Positions 1 to 7,937 of a stretch of 64,000 nucleotides of DNA are shown piece after piece. The position numbers were made by a program, and so were the translations under genes. The number at the start of each line of letters is the position of its first letter. Positions within the stretch are counted from its first letter, which is position 1. A model generated the notes under the pieces. The model did not search any database and had not been told where the DNA came from. It saw nothing but the letters and a program-made list of their open reading frames with translations. The stretch comes from Streptomyces lunaelactis (GTDB lineage Bacteria > Actinomycetota > Actinomycetes > Streptomycetales > Streptomycetaceae), in contig NZ_CP026304.1 of the NCBI RefSeq assembly GCF_003054555.1, forward strand, positions 5,208,001-5,272,000, in the 5' to 3' direction.

Positions 1-963
1 GAGGCCGACGAGGTGGACCCGGACGCGGGCGCCCCGCGCCGCCGCCGGCTCTTCGGCCGCAAGGCCCCGGCGCCGGTCACGGTCGTCTTCAGCCACGGCT
101 ACTGCCTCAGCCAGGACTCCTGGCACTTCCAGCGGGCGGCCCTGCGCGGTCTGGTGCGCGCGGTGTACTGGGACCAGCGCAGCCATGGCCGTTCGGCCCG
201 CGGCGCCTCCCAGTCGGGCCCGGACGCCGTGCCGGTCTCCATCGACCAGCTGGGCCGCGACCTGAAGGCGGTCATCGACGCGGCCGCGCCCGAGGGCCCG
301 CTGGTGCTCGTCGGCCACTCCATGGGCGGCATGACGATCATGGCGCTGGCCGAGCAGTTCCCCGAGCTGGTACGGGAGCGGGTCGTCGGGGTCGCCATGG
401 TCGGCACGTCGAGCGGAAAGCTGGGCGAGGTCAACTACGGGCTGCCGCTCGCGGGCGTGAACGCGGTGCGGCGGGTGCTCCCCGGTGTACTCAAGGCGCT
501 CGGCTCACAGGCCGAACTGGTCGAGCGGGGCCGCCGGGCCACCGCCGACCTCTTCGCCGGCCTCATCAAGCGGTATTCGTTCTCGTCCAAGGACGTCGAC
601 CCGGCGGTGGCGCGGTTCGCGGAGCGGCTCATCGAGTCGACCCCGATCGACGTGGTCGCGGAGTTCTACCCGGCCTTCGTGGAGCACGACAAGGCCGAGT
701 CGCTCGCCGTCTTCCTCGAGGTGCCGGCGCTCGTCCTGGCCGGGGACAAGGATCTGGTCACGCCGAGCTCGCACAGCGAGGCCATCGCGGACCTGCTGCC
801 GGACTCGGAGCTGGTGATCGTGCCGGACGGCGGGCATCTGGTGATGCTGGAGCACCCGGAGGCCGTCACGGACCGTCTCGCCGACCTGCTGGCCCGGGTC
901 GGCGCGGTGCCGGCACCGGCTAACGTTGGCCCGTATGGAAGCACCGCACAGCCCGGCGGCTGA
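1..963 (+). CDS. alpha/beta hydrolase, 5' end outside window
   Basis: The reading frame is open from base 1, so the true start lies to the left and this is a 3' part (about 320 residues). A strand-order segment FSHGYCLS gives the oxyanion HG motif, LVGHSMGG is the nucleophile elbow with the catalytic Ser, and GDKDLVTP followed by PDGGHLVMLEHPE supplies the expected acid and His. All triad positions are present, so it should be an active esterase, lipase or peroxidase-like hydrolase; substrate unknown. It overlaps the tsaE start region by about 29 bases, suggesting translational coupling. In related actinobacteria alanine racemase (alr) lies immediately upstream. Confidence 0.85.
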   Translation, partial: EADEVDPDAGAPRRRRLFGRKAPAPVTVVFSHGYCLSQDSWHFQRAALRGLVRAVYWDQRSHGRSARGASQSGPDAVPVSIDQLGRDLKAVIDAAAPEGPLVLVGHSMGGMTIMALAEQFPELVRERVVGVAMVGTSSGKLGEVNYGLPLAGVNAVRRVLPGVLKALGSQAELVERGRRATADLFAGLIKRYSFSSKDVDPAVARFAERLIESTPIDVVAEFYPAFVEHDKAESLAVFLEVPALVLAGDKDLVTPSSHSEAIADLLPDSELVIVPDGGHLVMLEHPEAVTDRLADLLARVGAVPAPANVGPYGSTAQPGG

Positions 964-1495
964 GTCTGCCGCCCGACTCGCTGCCGTCCGTCTCGCCGTC
1001 GAGTCCCCCGAGGAGATGCAGGAGCTGGGGCGCAGGCTCGCGAAGCTGCTGCGCCCCGGTGACCTGGTGATGCTCACCGGCGAGCTCGGCGCGGGCAAGA
1101 CGACACTGACGCGTGGCCTGGGCGAGGGCCTCGGAGTCCGCGGCGCCGTCACGTCGCCGACCTTCGTGATCGCCCGCGTCCACCCCTCGCTGACCGGCGG
1201 CCCGGCCCTGGTCCATGTGGACGCCTACCGCCTGGGCGGCGGCCTGGACGAGATGGAGGACCTCGATCTCGATGTCTCGCTGCCGGAGTCGGTGATGGTC
1301 GTGGAGTGGGGCGACGGAAAGGTCGAGGACCTCTCGGACGACCGGCTGCATGTGCTGATCCACCGCGTGGTCGGTGCTGCGCCTTCCCCGGGGGAGACCG
1401 CTGGACCCGCGGAGTACGACGACCGCCGCGAGGTCACGCTGACGGGCTTCGGCGCGCGCTGGGCCACGGTCGATCTGACGTCCGTGGGGGCTTGA
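935..1495 (+). CDS. tsaE: TsaE, tRNA t6A biosynthesis ATPase
   Basis: P-loop ATPase of the TsaBDE complex that makes N6-threonylcarbamoyladenosine at position 37 of ANN-decoding tRNAs. The Walker A motif GELGAGKTTLTRGL lies near residue 50, followed by the switch SPTFVIARVH and the VDAYRL segment, and VVEWGDG near the end of the core, as in the TsaE/YjeE family. Start is the ATG at 935; an in-frame TTG three codons upstream is possible. It overlaps the hydrolase upstream and stands apart from tsaB, which follows after two other genes. Confidence 0.92.
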   Translation: MEAPHSPAAESAARLAAVRLAVESPEEMQELGRRLAKLLRPGDLVMLTGELGAGKTTLTRGLGEGLGVRGAVTSPTFVIARVHPSLTGGPALVHVDAYRLGGGLDEMEDLDLDVSLPESVMVVEWGDGKVEDLSDDRLHVLIHRVVGAAPSPGETAGPAEYDDRREVTLTGFGARWATVDLTSVGA

Positions 1496-1603
1496 GCCGT
1501 ACTCGGCGGGGCTGTGCGGGTCCCGGTTGTGTACGTTCCGACAAGACGTCGGCAAAATGTTGCGCGAGCTGTGTCGTGCGTGGTCACATGGTAGCGAGAC
1601 GTG

Positions 1604-1619
1604 GTTAGGTCTACCTAAC
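1604..1619. promoter_or_regulatory. 16-bp perfect palindrome upstream of small ORF
   Basis: GTTAGGT-CT-ACCTAAC is a perfect inverted repeat with a 2-bp centre, about 33 bases before the start of the next small gene and downstream of tsaE. TTAGGT/ACCTAA halves resemble those of IdeR/DmdR iron boxes, but the spacing is shorter than that 19-bp consensus. It could be an operator for a MarR/TetR/GntR-size regulator. Function is inference. Confidence 0.45.
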
Positions 1620-1651
1620 TACGCCTGCCCCCGGAGCCTCAGGAGGCATCC

Positions 1652-1855
1652 ATGTCGGCATCCGAGCGCGAGTTCCAGCCACGGCCGCAGTCCGCGGAGC
1701 CGGCGCAGCCGGTGACGCAGCCGTCGGCCCTGTCGATGCGTGATCTGCTGGCGTCGTGCGCGGCGGCCAGCGCGGTCTCCACTCCGCCCCGCGAGGAGCG
1801 GCGGGCGGAGGAGCTGCGCGCCGAGGAACGCGAACCCAGGCGCGACGCGGCGTAA
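1652..1855 (+). CDS. small hypothetical protein, 67 aa
   Basis: Short gene with a very good ribosome site (AGGAGG, 5 bases before ATG). The product has a Gln/Pro-rich N-terminus, a short helix around SMRDLLASCAAASAVS, and a highly charged Glu/Arg tail (REERRAEELRAEEREPRR). No membrane segment or known domain. Preceded by a 16-bp palindrome. The last codons and the stop are duplicated as a 19-bp tandem repeat (1842-1877). I do not recognise a family; probably a conserved streptomycete cytoplasmic protein. Confidence 0.6.
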   Translation: MSASEREFQPRPQSAEPAQPVTQPSALSMRDLLASCAAASAVSTPPREERRAEELRAEEREPRRDAA

Positions 1856-1877
1856 TTCACGCGACGCGGCGTAATTC
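1842..1877. repeat. tandem 19-bp duplication across a stop codon
   Basis: The sequence GCGACGCGGCGTAATTCAC (1842-1860) is repeated head-to-tail at 1861-1877 without its last two bases. It contains the final two Ala codons and TAA stop of the 67-aa protein, so a second in-phase-looking stop context lies immediately downstream. It looks like a recent slippage duplication. Confidence 0.85.
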
Positions 1878-1941
1878 GTACGGGCGACTCTCCGCGCGCG
1901 GAGTTCCCTGGTCCGCACAGGACCTGCCGAAACGAAAGACC

Positions 1942-2502
1942 CTAGCGGACGACGACGACCTTCGAGCCGATCGTCGCGAACGTCCACATCGCGTCGCCGT
2001 CCGCCCGCTTCATGCGTACACCACCGGTCTTCTTGCGCGGGTCCGGGCTCGCCATCGACCCGTCCCTCGCCGCGCTGAAGCCGATCGACACATCGTCGAC
2101 GTCCGCGAACCGCACCACATGCTCGATCGGTACCCCGTCCGAGCCGGGGACGGTCCCCGACCGCGAGGTCACCGTGTGCACACCCGGTGGCGGGCCGACC
2201 GTCGACGGCATGACCTCGAAGGTCCGCCTCAGCTGGTTCTTCGGGCCCACGAGCCACACCCGCCGGTCGCTCAGCGAGTACACGACGCGCACGCCCGCAC
2301 CCGACTTCGCGGGCACGGTCAGGGGGTCCCTGGGCTTCTGCTTGGGGCTGTCGGAGGCCTGCGCGGAGGGAACAGCGCTCGGGCTACTCGGCTTTCCGAG
2401 GTGGTCGGGGGCGCTCGCCGACGCCTGGTAGGCGAGGAACGCGACAACGGCCAGAGCCGCCGCCGTGAGCCCGGCCACCAGTCCCGAGCTGCTCCGTGCC
2501 AC
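1942..2502 (-). CDS. membrane-anchored YkuD-like protein without catalytic Cys
   Basis: About 186 aa from GTG at 2502 (GAGG 8 bases upstream). One N-terminal transmembrane helix (LVAGLTAAALAVVAFLAYQ), a Ser/Pro/Lys linker, then a domain resembling the L,D-transpeptidase (YkuD) fold. The C-terminal KTGGVRMKRADGDAMW...GSKVVVVR aligns with the family signature SHGCVRM..ADA..L..G..VVI. In the family the His-Gly-Cys carries the nucleophile; here Thr and Gly replace His and Cys, so it should not cross-link peptidoglycan. Perhaps a wall-binding or regulatory relative. Divergent from tsaB. Confidence 0.75.
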   Translation of the reverse strand: MARSSSGLVAGLTAAALAVVAFLAYQASASAPDHLGKPSSPSAVPSAQASDSPKQKPRDPLTVPAKSGAGVRVVYSLSDRRVWLVGPKNQLRRTFEVMPSTVGPPPGVHTVTSRSGTVPGSDGVPIEHVVRFADVDDVSIGFSAARDGSMASPDPRKKTGGVRMKRADGDAMWTFATIGSKVVVVR

Positions 2503-2604
2503 CGTGCCCACCTCTCTGATGTACGTATCCGTGGTGACGGTAGCAGCAGCCGTACCCCCAGACGGGGCACCGTGCCCCCGCCGCAAGAGCCGTAGGCTGT
2601 TTGC

Positions 2605-3258
2605 GTGCTCCTGCTCGCCGTTGATACCGCCACGCCCGCCGTCACCGCCGCCCTCCACGACGGCAGCTCCGTCGTCGCCGAGTCCTCCCGCGTCGATGCG
2701 CGCCGGCACGGGGAGCTCCTGCTGCCCGCCGTCGACCGCGTCCTCGCCGACGCCGGGGTGAAACTCGACGCCGTCACCGCTGTGGTGGTCGGGGTCGGCC
2801 CCGGCCCGTACACCGGACTCCGCGTCGGTCTGGTCACGGCCTCGACCTTCGGCTCGGCGCTGGGGGTGCCGGTGTACGGGCTCTGCACGCTGGACGGGCT
2901 GGCGTACGCGTCGGGTCTCGACGAGCCCTTCGTGGTGGCGACGGACGCGCGCCGCAAAGAGGTGTACTGGGCGCGGTACGACTCCGCCCGCAGGCGGATC
3001 GGCGAGCCCGCCGTGGACCGGCCCGCCGACATCGCGGAACAGGTCGCGGGCCTGCCGGCGGTCGGCGCCGGTGCGCTGCTCTACCCCGAGACCTTCCCGG
3101 ACGCGCGCGGGCCCGAGTATGTCCCGGCCGGAGCGCTCGCCTCGCTGGCCGCCGAGAAGCTGGCCGCGGGCGTCGCCTTCCTGCCGCCGCTGCCGCTGTA
3201 TCTGCGCAGGCCCGACGCGCAGGTGCCGAAGAACTACAAGGTGGTCACACCCAAGTGA
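2605..3258 (+). CDS. tsaB: TsaB, t6A biosynthesis scaffold protein
   Basis: ASKHA-fold partner of TsaD in the t6A complex. It begins with the phosphate-1 motif LLLAVDTATP and contains the conserved GVGPGPYTGLRVGL loop near residue 70 and TDARRKEVYWA in mid-protein; it lacks the metal-binding His pair of TsaD, as expected for the inactive paralogue. Length 217 aa is normal for the family. GTG at 2605 has no obvious ribosome site, but TAGGCT lies 7 bases upstream, so a leaderless mRNA is plausible. Its stop overlaps the rimI start (GTGA). Confidence 0.93.
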   Translation: MLLLAVDTATPAVTAALHDGSSVVAESSRVDARRHGELLLPAVDRVLADAGVKLDAVTAVVVGVGPGPYTGLRVGLVTASTFGSALGVPVYGLCTLDGLAYASGLDEPFVVATDARRKEVYWARYDSARRRIGEPAVDRPADIAEQVAGLPAVGAGALLYPETFPDARGPEYVPAGALASLAAEKLAAGVAFLPPLPLYLRRPDAQVPKNYKVVTPK

Positions 3259-3743
3259 CCCTTACCGTCACCGCTGTGCTTCGCGAGATGCGCTGGTGGG
3301 ACCTGGAGCCGGTGCTCGCGCTCGAGCACGCGCTGTTCCCCGAGGACGCCTGGTCGCCCGGCATGTTCTGGTCCGAGCTCGCGCACGCGCGCGGCCCCCG
3401 GGCCACCCGCCGCTATGTGGTGGCCGAGGCGGCCGGGGAGATCGTCGGGTACGCCGGGCTCGCGGCGGCCGGCGGCCTCGGGGACGTACAGACCATCGCC
3501 GTGGCCCGCGGCCAGTGGGGCACGGGACTCGGCTCCCGGCTGCTCACGGATCTGCTGCAGCACGCCACCGCCTTCGAGTGCGACGAGGTGCTCCTCGAAG
3601 TGCGCGTGGACAACACCAGGGCCCAGAAGCTGTACGAACGCTTCGGCTTCGAGCCCATCGGATTCCGCCGCGGCTACTACCAGCCGGGCAATATCGACGC
3701 CCTCGTCATGCGGCTCCACGTACAAGGAACAGAGACCCACTGA
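3255..3743 (+). CDS. rimI: RimI, ribosomal protein S18-alanine N-acetyltransferase
   Basis: GNAT acetyltransferase that acetylates the N-terminal Ala of ribosomal protein S18. The protein shows MRWWDLEPVLALEHALFPEDAWS at the N-terminus, the acetyl-CoA motif A as VARGQWGTGLGSRLL, and the motif B region VRVDNTRAQKLYERFGFEPIGFRRGYY typical of RimI. GTG start overlaps the tsaB stop by 4 bases, indicating translational coupling. Placement between tsaB and tsaD is conserved in actinobacteria. Confidence 0.92.
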   Translation: MTLTVTAVLREMRWWDLEPVLALEHALFPEDAWSPGMFWSELAHARGPRATRRYVVAEAAGEIVGYAGLAAAGGLGDVQTIAVARGQWGTGLGSRLLTDLLQHATAFECDEVLLEVRVDNTRAQKLYERFGFEPIGFRRGYYQPGNIDALVMRLHVQGTETH

Positions 3744-3776
3744 TGGCTGGACAGGCTGGACGGGCTGGACTGACTG

Positions 3777-4874
3777 ATGGCTGACGAACCGCTCGTACTC
3801 GGCATCGAGACCTCCTGCGACGAGACCGGCGTCGGCATCGTCCGCGGTACGACGCTGCTCGCGGACGCCGTCGCCTCAAGCGTGGACACGCACGCCCGCT
3901 TCGGCGGAGTGGTCCCCGAGATCGCCTCGCGCGCGCATCTGGAGGCGATGGTCCCGACCGTCGAGCGCGCCCTGAAGGAGGCGGGCGTCTGCGCCCGCGA
4001 CCTCGACGGCATCGCGGTGACGGCCGGTCCGGGCCTCGCGGGCGCGCTGCTGGTCGGGGTCGCGGCGGCGAAGGCGTACGCGTACGCGCTGGGCAAGCCG
4101 CTGTACGGGGTGAACCACCTGGCCTCGCACATCTGCGTCGACCAGCTGGAGCACGGGCCGCTGCCCGAGCCGACGATGGCGCTGCTGGTGAGCGGTGGCC
4201 ACTCGTCGCTGCTGCTCGCGCCCGACATCACCTCGGACGTACGGCCCATGGGCGCGACGATCGACGATGCCGCGGGCGAGGCCTTCGACAAGATCGCGCG
4301 GGTGCTCAACCTGGGCTTCCCCGGCGGTCCGGTGATCGACCGGCTGGCGAAGGAGGGCGACCCGGCCGCGATCGCGTTCCCGCGCGGGCTGAGCGGCTCG
4401 CGCGACCCGGCGTACGACTTCTCCTTCTCGGGGCTGAAGACCTCGGTGGCCCGCTGGATCGAGGCGAAGCGGGCGGCGGGCGAGGAGGTGCCGGTACGGG
4501 ATGTGGCGGCGTCCTTCCAGGAAGCGGTCGTGGATGTGCTGACGCGGAAGGCGGTGCGCGCCTGCAAGGACCAGGGCGTGGACCACCTGATGATCGGCGG
4601 GGGAGTGGCCGCCAACTCGCGGCTGCGCGCGCTGGCGCTGGAGCGGTGCGAGCGGGCGGGGATCCGGCTGCGCGTACCGCGGCCCGGGCTGTGCACGGAC
4701 AACGGCGCGATGGTGGCGGCGCTGGGCGCGGAGATGGTGGCGCGGGGCAGGCCGGCCTCGGACCTGGAGCTGTCGGCGGACTCGTCCCTGCCGGTGACCG
4801 AGCCGCATGTCCCCGGCCGCACGCACTCGCACGACCATGTGCACGAGATCAGCAAGGACAACCTGTACTCATGA
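3777..4874 (+). CDS. tsaD: TsaD, tRNA threonylcarbamoyl transferase
   Basis: Catalytic subunit that transfers the threonylcarbamoyl group to A37. Signature features: [15 protein letters not shown] at the N-terminus, [11 protein letters not shown] near residue 85, the metal-binding HLASHI His pair near residue 118, SGGHSSLLL, and [10 protein letters not shown]. Near the C-terminus are [11 protein letters not shown] and the DNGAMVA motif. The tail is His-rich ([14 protein letters not shown]), which could bind metal. Length 365 aa is slightly longer than usual because of this tail. Stop overlaps the next start (ATGA). Confidence 0.95.
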   Translation: MADEPLVLGIETSCDETGVGIVRGTTLLADAVASSVDTHARFGGVVPEIASRAHLEAMVPTVERALKEAGVCARDLDGIAVTAGPGLAGALLVGVAAAKAYAYALGKPLYGVNHLASHICVDQLEHGPLPEPTMALLVSGGHSSLLLAPDITSDVRPMGATIDDAAGEAFDKIARVLNLGFPGGPVIDRLAKEGDPAAIAFPRGLSGSRDPAYDFSFSGLKTSVARWIEAKRAAGEEVPVRDVAASFQEAVVDVLTRKAVRACKDQGVDHLMIGGGVAANSRLRALALERCERAGIRLRVPRPGLCTDNGAMVAALGAEMVARGRPASDLELSADSSLPVTEPHVPGRTHSHDHVHEISKDNLYS

Positions 4875-5125
4875 CGGTCGCGCTGATGTGGGAGGCCAAG
4901 GCGGTCCGGGGCCGGGGCGCGGAGCTGCTCGAATGGGCCCGCGCCCAGGAGCTGGCGCACGATCCGCAGCGCCGCGAGACGTTCCGGGCGGCCCAGGACC
5001 GGCTGCTGGTCATCACCTGGTGGGACGCGGACGATGTGGGCGCGGAGCTGCCCGAACTCCCGGAGCCCGCAACCGACTTGGTCACGCGGCCGGTACACCG
5101 GTGGCGCTTCGAGTCGCTGGGCTGA
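4871..5125 (+). CDS. small conserved hypothetical protein, 84 aa
   Basis: ATG overlaps the tsaD stop by 4 bases, so it is the last gene of the tsaB-rimI-tsaD unit and probably translationally coupled. The sequence starts [21 protein letters not shown] and includes [10 protein letters not shown] and a basic/aromatic end ([12 protein letters not shown]). The alternation of strands and a helix fits a small dimeric alpha/beta (ferredoxin-like) fold, but I do not recognise the family. The overlapping longer reading frame starting inside tsaD is rejected as a shadow. Confidence 0.75.
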   Translation: MTVALMWEAKAVRGRGAELLEWARAQELAHDPQRRETFRAAQDRLLVITWWDADDVGAELPELPEPATDLVTRPVHRWRFESLG

Positions 5126-5153
5126 GAATTTTCCGGAAGAATTCCGGCGACGA

Positions 5154-5179
5154 TGTCGATCCGGTTGTCTCCCGTTCGA
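5154..5179 (+). promoter_or_regulatory. candidate ECF42 sigma-factor promoter
   Basis: TGTCGA at 5154-5159 is followed after 17 bases by CGA at 5177-5179. As I recall published work on S. venezuelae, ECF42 sigma factors recognise TGTCGA in the -35 and CGA/TC in the -10 region. The site lies about 55 bases upstream of the DGPF gene, the usual ECF42 target, which is followed by an ECF42-type gene. Assignment by motif and context. Confidence 0.65.
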
Positions 5180-5232
5180 CGCATGGGTGAGAGGCGGGGA
5201 ACGGCCCCGCTCTCCCGAACCGAGGAGTCACC

Positions 5233-5589
5233 ATGCCGCGCTTCCTGTCGATGGTCCGTGTCAACGAGAACGAGCTCGCCGGGGAGGACTTCCCCGAGGA
5301 CTTCAACCAGCGCATGGGCAGCCTGCTGGAGGAGATCACCAAGGCCGGGGTCATGCTGGACACGGCCGGTCTCACCCCGACCTCCGCGGGCACCCGCGTG
5401 ACCTGGTCGGGCGGCAAGCTGTCGTACACCGACGGGCCCTTCACCGAGAGCAAGGAAGTCATCGGCGGCTACGCCATCATGCAGTGCAAGGACAAGGCGG
5501 AGGCCCTCGAATGGGCCAAGCGCTTCCTGGAGATCCACCCCGAGCAGTGGGCGGTCACCTGCGAGGTCCGCCAGATCGACGAGGGCTGA
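5233..5589 (+). CDS. DGPF (YCII-related) domain protein
   Basis: 118-aa protein of the YCII/DGPF family: small alpha/beta-barrel half-domain MPRFLSMVRVNENELAG, helix EDFNQRMGSLLEEITKAGVMLDTAGL, then the defining YTDGPFTESKEVIGGYAIMQ motif. ATG with AGGAG upstream. DGPF proteins are the usual genomic partners and targets of ECF42 sigma factors, and one follows 42 bases downstream. Function of DGPF proteins is unknown; the acidic and aromatic residues around DGPF suggest small-molecule binding. Confidence 0.9.
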   Translation: MPRFLSMVRVNENELAGEDFPEDFNQRMGSLLEEITKAGVMLDTAGLTPTSAGTRVTWSGGKLSYTDGPFTESKEVIGGYAIMQCKDKAEALEWAKRFLEIHPEQWAVTCEVRQIDEG

Positions 5590-5631
5590 TCCGTCCGCGC
5601 TTGCCCCGCTCCGGTACTGCTGCTCTGATGG

Positions 5632-6879
5632 GTGGCCGTGAGTGCAGCAAGCGCGACCGAAACGGTCGAAGCGGTATTCAGGATCGAGTCGGCGCGGATC
5701 ATCGCCGGTGTCACACGCATCGTGAGGGACGTGGGCATCGCCGAGGAGCTCGCGCAGGACGCCCTGGTCGCCGCGCTGGAGCAGTGGCCGGAGTCGGGTG
5801 TCCCGGACAAGCCGGGAGCCTGGCTCATGGCCACCGCGAAGCATCGCGCGATCGATCTCGTACGCCGTAAGGAGACCTACGCCCGCAAGCTCGCCGACGT
5901 CGGCCGCGCGCTGGAGGACGTAGCGCCGCCGCCCGAACCGCCGGGTCCCGACGACATCGACGACGACCTGCTGCGGCTGATCTTCACCGCATGCCACCCG
6001 GTGCTCTCCACGGACGCCCGGATCGCACTCACGCTCAAGCTCCTCGGCGGACTGACCACCGAGGAGATCGCCCGTGCGTTCCTGGCCTCCGAGCCCGCCG
6101 TCGCGCAGCGCATCGTCCGCGCCAAGCGGTCGCTGGCGAGGGCGGGCGTCCCCTTCGAGGTCCCCTACGGCTCCGACCGCGCCGAGCGCCTCGGCTCGGT
6201 GCTGGAGGTCATCTACCTGGTCTTCAACGAGGGGTACTCGGCCACGGCAGGCGACGACCTTCTGCGCCCGGCGCTCTGCGAGGACGCGCTGCGGCTGGCC
6301 CGGGTACTGCAGGGCCTGATGCCCAAGGAGCCCGAAGTACACGGCCTGGCAGCGCTGTTGGAGTTCCAGGCCTCGCGCATCCCGACGAGGACAGGGCCGG
6401 CCGGCGAGCCCGTCCTGCTCGCCGACCAGAACCGCTCCCGGTGGAACCGACTGCTGATCCGCCGCGGCGTCGAGGCACTGCACCGCGCGGGCCGTGGACC
6501 GTACGCCCTCCAGGCCGCGATCGCCGCCTGCCACACGCAGGCGGTGACGTACGACGACACGGACTGGACGACGATCGCCACGCTCTACGGGCAGTTGGCG
6601 GCGCTGATGCCGTCCCCGGTCGTGGAGCTGAACCGGGCGGTGGCGGTCTCGATGGCGGAGGGCCCCGAGGCGGGGTTGGAGCTGGTCGAGGCACTCGCCG
6701 ATGAACCGGCGTTGAAGGACTACCACTTGCTGCCGAGCGTACGGGGGGACCTGCTGGAGCGCGTGGGGCGTACGGAGGAGGCGCGGGCGGAATTCGAGCG
6801 GGCGGCGTCGCTCACGCGCAACGCACGGGAGAGGGAGCTGCTCCTGGAAAGGGCCTCACGCTCCGTGTCCGGTCCCTAA
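5632..6879 (+). CDS. ECF42-type RNA polymerase sigma factor with C-terminal extension
   Basis: 415 aa, about double an ordinary ECF factor. Region 2 (residues about 15-80) contains ARIIAGVTRIVRDVGIAEELAQDALVAALEQWP and KHRAIDLVRRKETY; region 4 (about 125-175) contains TLKLLGGLTTEEIARAFLASEPAVAQRIVRAKRSL. A roughly 200-residue all-helical, TPR-like extension follows (QGLMPKEPEVHGLAALLEFQASR through PALKDYHLLPSVRGDLL), the hallmark of ECF42. No anti-sigma factor is nearby; the extension is thought to replace it. Likely autoregulated with the DGPF gene. The next GTG (5638) is an alternative start. Confidence 0.92.
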   Translation: MAVSAASATETVEAVFRIESARIIAGVTRIVRDVGIAEELAQDALVAALEQWPESGVPDKPGAWLMATAKHRAIDLVRRKETYARKLADVGRALEDVAPPPEPPGPDDIDDDLLRLIFTACHPVLSTDARIALTLKLLGGLTTEEIARAFLASEPAVAQRIVRAKRSLARAGVPFEVPYGSDRAERLGSVLEVIYLVFNEGYSATAGDDLLRPALCEDALRLARVLQGLMPKEPEVHGLAALLEFQASRIPTRTGPAGEPVLLADQNRSRWNRLLIRRGVEALHRAGRGPYALQAAIAACHTQAVTYDDTDWTTIATLYGQLAALMPSPVVELNRAVAVSMAEGPEAGLELVEALADEPALKDYHLLPSVRGDLLERVGRTEEARAEFERAASLTRNARERELLLERASRSVSGP

Positions 6880-7050
6880 GCGGCCCCGGGGAAGTCCGGG
6901 CGGCGTCGCGGGCCGATGGCTGTCGCCTGGCTGCGTTGTCGTCAGTCGCCGACGCTCCGCGTGGACTCCTTCCTCCGCCTTGCCAGACTCGGCCCTCGAC
7001 CCGCTCCTTCACCCACCCGGACTTCCCCGACACCGCTTAGCCTGAGGTAT

Positions 7051-7194
7051 ATGACCGAACATCAGCTCAAGCAGACGCCGTCGGCGTGGCGGCACTGCGG
7101 CCACCAGGCCCGGATGTGGCGCCAGGAGGCTGCTTCCCGACCCGGTCGGGTTCGCGCGCTGGAGACCGAAGAGCTCAAGGAGTTCGCCAACTGA
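7051..7194 (+). CDS. possible small protein, 47 aa
   Basis: Short frame from ATG at 7051 with GAGG just upstream, ending 21 bases before the next gene. The product is basic and Gln/Arg/Trp-rich (SAWRHCGHQARMWRQEAA) without a hydrophobic stretch. No family recognised. It could be a real small gene or chance; a longer reading frame from 6916 has no ribosome site. Confidence 0.3.
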   Translation: MTEHQLKQTPSAWRHCGHQARMWRQEAASRPGRVRALETEELKEFAN

Positions 7195-7215
7195 GCGGGC
7201 GATAAGGTCGGACAC

Positions 7216-7872
7216 ATGTCCCGTAGCAACTCGCTGCCCCCGCCCCCACCTCCTGTCGAGATACGGGCCTGGCCCGACCGGGAGTCGCTGCTCGCCGACC
7301 GGGAGAAGGCGATGGCGGAGCTGCGCCGGCGGAGCATCGATCCGATGCGGCTGGTGCTGCTGTGGCTGACGGCGGCGGGGTTCGCTGTCGGTTGGGCCTT
7401 CGTCGTGACGATGGTGGAGACCTTCGATCAGGAGCCGGACCCGTTCAGTGTCCTGTTCGGTGCGATCCTCGGCGCCCTCGGTCTCGGGTGCATGATCCCG
7501 ACCGGCCTGGTGGTCGGCCTCGGCGTCGCGCACGACGCGGAGATCCGTCAACGACTCTGGCAGTGGACCGCGTTGGACTGGGAACCGGCCAGGGACGCCC
7601 GCTTCGGCTCACCTGTGCTGAGCCTGATGTGGTTCATCCCGTCGTTCCTGCTCTGCGCGTCCGGCCTGTGGCTCTCCTTCGCTGTCCCGGCGGGCGCGAA
7701 GCCGGGCGAGGACACCGTTCCCGAGGTCATGATGCTGATGGGCCTGGGCTTCATCATGTGGCTCACGGGCCTGTTCGGCGCCGCCAAGGCGGTGAGCCAC
7801 TACCGCTGGGCGGTCCGGCTGGTGGCTGCGCGCTCGGCGGCCGCGACGGCTGTTGGCGGCGCGCACCGCTGA
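7216..7872 (+). CDS. four-helix membrane protein, hypothetical
   Basis: 218 aa. A proline-rich cytoplasmic N-terminus (PPPPPPVEIRAWPDRESL) precedes four predicted transmembrane helices: MRLVLLWLTAAGFAVGWAFV, VLFGAILGALGLGCMIPTGL, SLMWFIPSFLLCASGLWLSF and EVMMLMGLGFIMWLTGLFGA. Between helices 2 and 3 is a polar cytoplasmic loop (HDAEIRQRLWQWTALDWEPARDARF). No catalytic motif. It stands between the ECF42 unit and a convergent methyltransferase gene. Function unknown. Confidence 0.8.
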   Translation: MSRSNSLPPPPPPVEIRAWPDRESLLADREKAMAELRRRSIDPMRLVLLWLTAAGFAVGWAFVVTMVETFDQEPDPFSVLFGAILGALGLGCMIPTGLVVGLGVAHDAEIRQRLWQWTALDWEPARDARFGSPVLSLMWFIPSFLLCASGLWLSFAVPAGAKPGEDTVPEVMMLMGLGFIMWLTGLFGAAKAVSHYRWAVRLVAARSAAATAVGGAHR

Positions 7873-7937
7873 CCCGGGGGTGGTGTCATCCGATGTCCTG
7901 GCCGTCGACGAGCCGGCTCATTCCGGTGCCGGTGTGC

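Noticed and set aside
1604..1619. DmdR/IdeR iron box
   Set aside because: Half-sites fit but total length is 16 bp rather than 19, so it is reported only as a palindrome.
4646..4870. Open frame extending the 84-aa gene upstream inside tsaD
   Set aside because: It is a shadow of tsaD; the ATG overlapping the tsaD stop gives a coupled start.
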